A stretch of DNA of 64,000 nucleotides from an uncultured Lachnospiraceae bacterium (GTDB lineage: Bacteria > Bacillota > Clostridia > Lachnospirales > Lachnospiraceae). A program made the translations under genes and the position numbers. Location: assembly GCA_902788035.1 (NCBI GenBank), contig CADAIL010000007.1:110869-174868 (forward strand), given 5' to 3'. Position 1 is the stretch's first letter. Each line of letters opens with the position of its first letter. Shown piece after piece: positions 60,492 through 64,000 of this stretch. The notes beneath the pieces are model-generated. The model was given only the letters and a program-made list of their open reading frames with translations, had not been told where the DNA came from and did no database searches.

Positions 60492-62915
60492 TTATTTTGC
60501 TATTCTGATAGAATCAGACCAGTATTCCTGGTTGTAGATATCAGTAAATCTGTAAGTGATGACTGCGTCACCCTCACCGATATCGACGTTAGAGATCTCA
60601 AGGTCTCCGTCAACCGTCATTTGCTCACCGAGATAATAGCTGTCCTGGAACTCTCCGCTGTAAGAATAGAAATCGCACAGGAAATCGATCTTGTCACCGT
60701 TACTTATTTCCACCAGGTTCTTCGCTATGGTCATGGTCTCGGTCTCTTCATTGTACTGCTTCGAGGCGCCTGCCACAAATCCGTATGGATTATCGTTGTC
60801 AAACACCAGAATCAGCTCAACTCGCTCGCCGTTCAGCATTGCCGGAACGCGTCCGGTGATCGTGTAGTTTTCGCCGTCATCGATCGTATCAATGTGATAG
60901 TATGCCACAGGCTGTCCGTTGATCGCGAGCCAGTCGCGCGCTGTGTCAGCCACAAGGCTGCCGTTCTCGTCGAAGCTGTAAATATTGTCAAGTCCGAGAT
61001 CCACATAGCCCTGACCGTCGTCATAGAACATGTTGAGATCGAGCTCATGGACCAGACTCCACTGGTCTTCGCTGAGGCTCATTGTATAGCCGCCTTCGGA
61101 ATTCTGATTCCACACGAGAGACGCAGATCCGAAGAAGTTGTCCGAAATATACTCAACTGTATCCTCAGTGCTCATGGATCTTCCGGACAGATAACCGGTG
61201 TTCGAGCCCGTAAGGCCGCTGATAGATCCGTATCCTCCGCCGAGGAACGCGTTCAGCAGGGCGGAAATCTCATCCTGGCTTCCGGAGTAGCTGCTGGAGG
61301 ACCCCGTCGTGTAGCCGCTCGAATAACCGCCAAGGCTGTCAAAGAGGGAACTGAAGGATCCGTTCGAGCCTCCTGTCGCCACCTGTCCGCTCGATGAGAG
61401 GGCTGCAAAATCCTGAATGCACTTCGCATAGCTCGAGTTCATGCCGATCTGCGAATATGTATTGCAAACCTTATCGACATATGTCGCTCTGCGGTACGGG
61501 AAGTAAATGGAAACACCGTACGCGTTAGTCATATTCGTCGAGGTCCTGTTATACTTGACCGCGGAGCGGATGGCTTCCGTCAGCTCCTTGCCCTCGGATG
61601 TCCCCATATTGAGAGCAAGATGCGCGAGGTCGACCTGATCGATCTTTGTGCTCGCCGCAAATTCTCTTGTGGAATAGCGGGCATTCGAAACCGTCTTATA
61701 ATTATTATTTGTGATCAGCGAACTTACCGACTCTGAGAAGGAGCTCAGCTTGTCCGGGACCGTATCTGCAAATTCAGCGAGGTCGATGACAGAAAGTGTT
61801 GTCTGCTGGCCGCGGCACTTGCTTGCGCAGGTGGTAACAAAGTCATCGACGATCTCCTTGCCGAGAGATGTCGTTGCCATCGAGGTATTTCTTCCCAGAT
61901 CCGTCAGCCAGTTGGTGTAATACCAGCCGATACCGGGTTCTGTCTCCTCTGAGGCAATCAGATAATCCGCATAGGGATCGAGCATAAGGGCTGTCTCGGC
62001 AGTCGCCATGAGGCAGGCGTCAAAGCCGACAAAGTCGAACTGTGTTCCGCCGTCCTTCAGAGCTTTATTGATGCCGGCAAGATCCATAGATGCGCTGGAA
62101 GTGATTTTCTCGTCGTAACCATAGCCGCTGATCGATCCGCCGCCGTGATCCCAGAGAATAAGACCGTAGCGGGTAGCCGGATAATTGGCTTTGCACCATT
62201 TGATGTAGGCGCTGAGTGTGGACGGATCCGTCATGGCTTTCTTGCCGTCATTGCTGACCAGACGCCGCATGCCGTTCGATGTGATCTGATAGATCTGATT
62301 CACATTGTTGTCAATGATATTATTGTTCCAGCGCTTGCAGCCGCCGGTATACACAAGCAGATTGATCTTGTCGCCGAGGGTCGCCGCAGCCATCTCCTGA
62401 AGGTCGTTCGTCGCCATTCCGCTCCGGGACTCAAGGTCGGTTCCGCACATATAGACCATCAAAGTGACTGTGTCTTTTCCGCTGCCGAGAAGCTTCGTAT
62501 ACTTTTCGCGGGCGCCGGAAGAGACCGACGTATTAAGAGTCTCAGAAGTACCTGTATTGTCGACCCATGTGTTCACTGTCTGACCGGACGTTGAAGAATA
62601 TCCGCCGGACGCGGCGCCCTGGGAAGTGTAGGATGACTGTCCGTAATTATTGCTCTGGCCGGTACTGGATACGGTACTCGTACCTCCCCCACCGCCGCCG
62701 AAGAGAAAATAGGCGATGACCGCTAGTATAATGACCGGAAGGCTCAGTCCTCCCGCGCGGGTGATGCCTCCGCCGGATTTTCCGCCGGAGCCCTTTCCGC
62801 TGTAACCGTTCGGGGATCCTACCGGACCCTGACCGGTACCGCTGCCTCTGCGATGGACACCGGTGCTGCTCTGCGTTACTTTTTTCTCTCTGCCGCGAGG
62901 CCTGTTCTCTGGCAT
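60492..62915 (-). CDS. Clostripain-family (C11) cysteine protease, membrane-anchored
   Basis: The 807-aa product has a basic, Gly/Ser-rich cytoplasmic start (about 55 residues), one membrane segment (LSLPVIILAVIAYFLF) and a Gly/Ser/Thr linker. The C11 peptidase domain has VTLMVYMCGTDLESRSG, the catalytic His in ILWDHGGG, and the catalytic Cys in VGFDACLMA. A low-complexity Gly/Ser segment near residue 500 divides it from a C-terminal beta domain. C11 proteases cleave after Arg or Lys. It probably works at the cell surface. AAGGAGG precedes the start. It probably shares a transcript with the next gene. Confidence 0.92.
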   Translation of the reverse strand: MPENRPRGREKKVTQSSTGVHRRGSGTGQGPVGSPNGYSGKGSGGKSGGGITRAGGLSLPVIILAVIAYFLFGGGGGGTSTVSSTGQSNNYGQSSYTSQGAASGGYSSTSGQTVNTWVDNTGTSETLNTSVSSGAREKYTKLLGSGKDTVTLMVYMCGTDLESRSGMATNDLQEMAAATLGDKINLLVYTGGCKRWNNNIIDNNVNQIYQITSNGMRRLVSNDGKKAMTDPSTLSAYIKWCKANYPATRYGLILWDHGGGSISGYGYDEKITSSASMDLAGINKALKDGGTQFDFVGFDACLMATAETALMLDPYADYLIASEETEPGIGWYYTNWLTDLGRNTSMATTSLGKEIVDDFVTTCASKCRGQQTTLSVIDLAEFADTVPDKLSSFSESVSSLITNNNYKTVSNARYSTREFAASTKIDQVDLAHLALNMGTSEGKELTEAIRSAVKYNRTSTNMTNAYGVSIYFPYRRATYVDKVCNTYSQIGMNSSYAKCIQDFAALSSSGQVATGGSNGSFSSLFDSLGGYSSGYTTGSSSSYSGSQDEISALLNAFLGGGYGSISGLTGSNTGYLSGRSMSTEDTVEYISDNFFGSASLVWNQNSEGGYTMSLSEDQWSLVHELDLNMFYDDGQGYVDLGLDNIYSFDENGSLVADTARDWLAINGQPVAYYHIDTIDDGENYTITGRVPAMLNGERVELILVFDNDNPYGFVAGASKQYNEETETMTIAKNLVEISNGDKIDFLCDFYSYSGEFQDSYYLGEQMTVDGDLEISNVDIGEGDAVITYRFTDIYNQEYWSDSIRIAK

Positions 62916-63120
62916 GTGTGCACCTCCTTATTTTTACGAAACATTGACCCGGCTGACACAGATCCCGCGTTTTATCCCGCCGGAAAAACTTAAGACCGAG
63001 ACTGCGCCAGTTCCTCTGATCGTGCCGTCTGTTTTCATCTCTCGTTCATAAGTGTATCAAATTATGCGACAATTTACAAATACAAGCTTGCACATATTAG
63101 GCCTTCGGGATAAACTTTTA

Positions 63121-63310
63121 TAATCCGGACGGGCTGCTCACGCAATCCGCTTCCGGCGCACGCATCATCTTCATCGAAAAACGTCGCTCCTTCCATCGAA
63201 CTAGTAAAAGGCTTCGCCTTTTCCGATTTCTCCGGTCGGACCGACAATGTTTTTCTCACGAAGATGAATGCTTTTCGCCTGCAGTGGATTGCGTGAATAG
63301 CCTGACCTAG
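63121..63310. repeat. R1 long hairpin repeat, copy f (short form)
   Basis: The outer arms differ from other copies (CACGCAATCC pairs with GGATTGCGTG). The core is CATCATCTTCATCGAAAAA and TTTTTCTCACGAAGATGAATG, the inner stem is GTCGCTCC/GGACCGAC with one mismatch, and the tip is AAAAGGC-ttc-GCCTTTT. It lies between the protease gene and the dus gene. Confidence 0.9.
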
Positions 63311-63421
63311 CCAATCAAGAACGTCGGGCTGTTCTTACCGCGCCGTTCAAAATGCGAAACATCTTTTTAAGCAATCCCACTGATAACAAGATGGACAGAT
63401 AACAGACAGAAAGGGCACCAG

Positions 63422-64000
63422 ATGGAATACTATTTCGCTCCCCTCGAGGGCATCACAGGCTGGATCTACCGCAGCGCCCACGCTAAGTATTTCCCCGGTT
63501 TAGACAGATACTACACTCCGTTCATTGCGGCCAATCAGACCCATAAAATGAAGACCCGGGAGAAAAAAGATGTGGCCCCTGCCAACAACGCTCTATATAA
63601 CTGTATTCCGCAGGTCCTCACAAAAGTACCCGAAGATTTTGTTTACTCGGTCCGGGTCCTCAGTGAAATGGGGTACACCGAAGTCAATCTCAATCTCGGC
63701 TGCCCTGTCCCGACGGTGACGACTAAAGGAAAAGGCTCCGCCATGCTCGGAAATACAGACGCTCTTGACAGATTTTTTGACAGAACATTCGAGCTTATGG
63801 AATCAGAGCATCTAAGTACCGGCATATCCGTAAAAAGCCGCATAGGAGTTTCAAGTACAGACGAAGCCATACCCATTTATGAGGTATTCAACCGCTATCC
63901 CATCCGGGAGGTCATCGTCCATCCAAGGACCACGAAAGAGATGTATCAGGGAGAAACCCATAGAGACGTATATGAGGAAATAAGGCGCATGTCAAAGCAT
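63422..64000 (+). CDS. tRNA-dihydrouridine synthase (partial, runs off the window)
   Basis: The first 193 codons are visible. The product begins EYYFAPLEGITGWIYR (FMN-binding start of Dus proteins), then NLNLGCPVPTVTTKGKGSAML with the catalytic Cys in GCP, then SVKSRIGV and VHPRTTKEMYQG, where a conserved His and Arg contact FMN. Dus enzymes reduce uridine to dihydrouridine in tRNA D-loops using NADPH. The start is ATG 63422 with AGAAAGGGCACCAG before it. The C-terminal tRNA-binding domain is outside the window. Confidence 0.92.
   Translation, partial: MEYYFAPLEGITGWIYRSAHAKYFPGLDRYYTPFIAANQTHKMKTREKKDVAPANNALYNCIPQVLTKVPEDFVYSVRVLSEMGYTEVNLNLGCPVPTVTTKGKGSAMLGNTDALDRFFDRTFELMESEHLSTGISVKSRIGVSSTDEAIPIYEVFNRYPIREVIVHPRTTKEMYQGETHRDVYEEIRRMSKH

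Overview
The window looks like chromosomal DNA of a Gram-positive anaerobe of the class Clostridia, most likely near Lachnospiraceae. The evidence is the strong AGGAGG-type ribosome binding sites, many lipobox lipoproteins and no outer-membrane genes, a single-chain ~1,257-aa PurL, an Lpl-type sugar transporter without its own ATPase next to a DUF624 gene, a clostripain-family protease, and a cobalamin riboswitch. No phage, integrase, IS transposase or CRISPR locus was seen. The organism is an inference.

Layout. 1-5.6 kb: tail of a cardiolipin synthase, an ECF sigma/anti-sigma pair, a hotdog thioesterase, a frameshifted gamma-carbonic anhydrase, a PP2A-like phosphatase, a tRNA-Met and a HAD-phosphatase lipoprotein. 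5.7-14 kb: a fructoside locus (GH32 hydrolase, solute-binding lipoprotein, two permeases) divergent from a LacI regulator, a DUF624 gene and a membrane-anchored partner. 14-17.5 kb: small genes, a candidate type I toxin-antitoxin module and a GNAT gene with an internal deletion. 17.7-26 kb: purL, an eight-unit 73-bp tandem array, a Cas4-like-nuclease/XPD-like helicase fusion and xpt. 26-32 kb: NYN-LOTUS RNase, UDP-sugar pyrophosphorylase, an RlmI-like methyltransferase, a candidate small RNA and a second sigma/anti-sigma pair. 33-39 kb: a FecCD-type uptake system led by a cobalamin-riboswitch-controlled, lipid-anchored CbiK chelatase. 39.5-50 kb: an LTA-synthase-like sulfatase, an orphan sugar-binding lipoprotein, the run sbcD-sbcC-prsW-yihY-thioesterase, an AEC transporter and an aldolase remnant. 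50.6-64 kb: hydrolase plus RelE-type toxin-antitoxin, PspC, RlmD-like methyltransferase, ApbE, AraC, an RpiB/LacAB isomerase, a clostripain-family protease with a large partner, and the start of a dus gene.

The most unusual content is non-coding. One family of long hairpin repeats (R1, ~185-295 bp, five full copies and one half) and one of shorter hairpins (R2, ~70-100 bp, three clear copies and one diverged) are scattered between genes. All copies lie in the same orientation whatever the direction of the flanking genes. Their stems change sequence but stay paired, around a conserved core in R1. The heptamer GCAAATG/CATTTGC occurs about 43 times by hand count where about 8 are expected, and it sits in the loop of the R2 hairpins. 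Three genes carry in-frame coding minisatellites. Three genes (a carbonic anhydrase, a GNAT and an aldolase) are broken by small or internal deletions.
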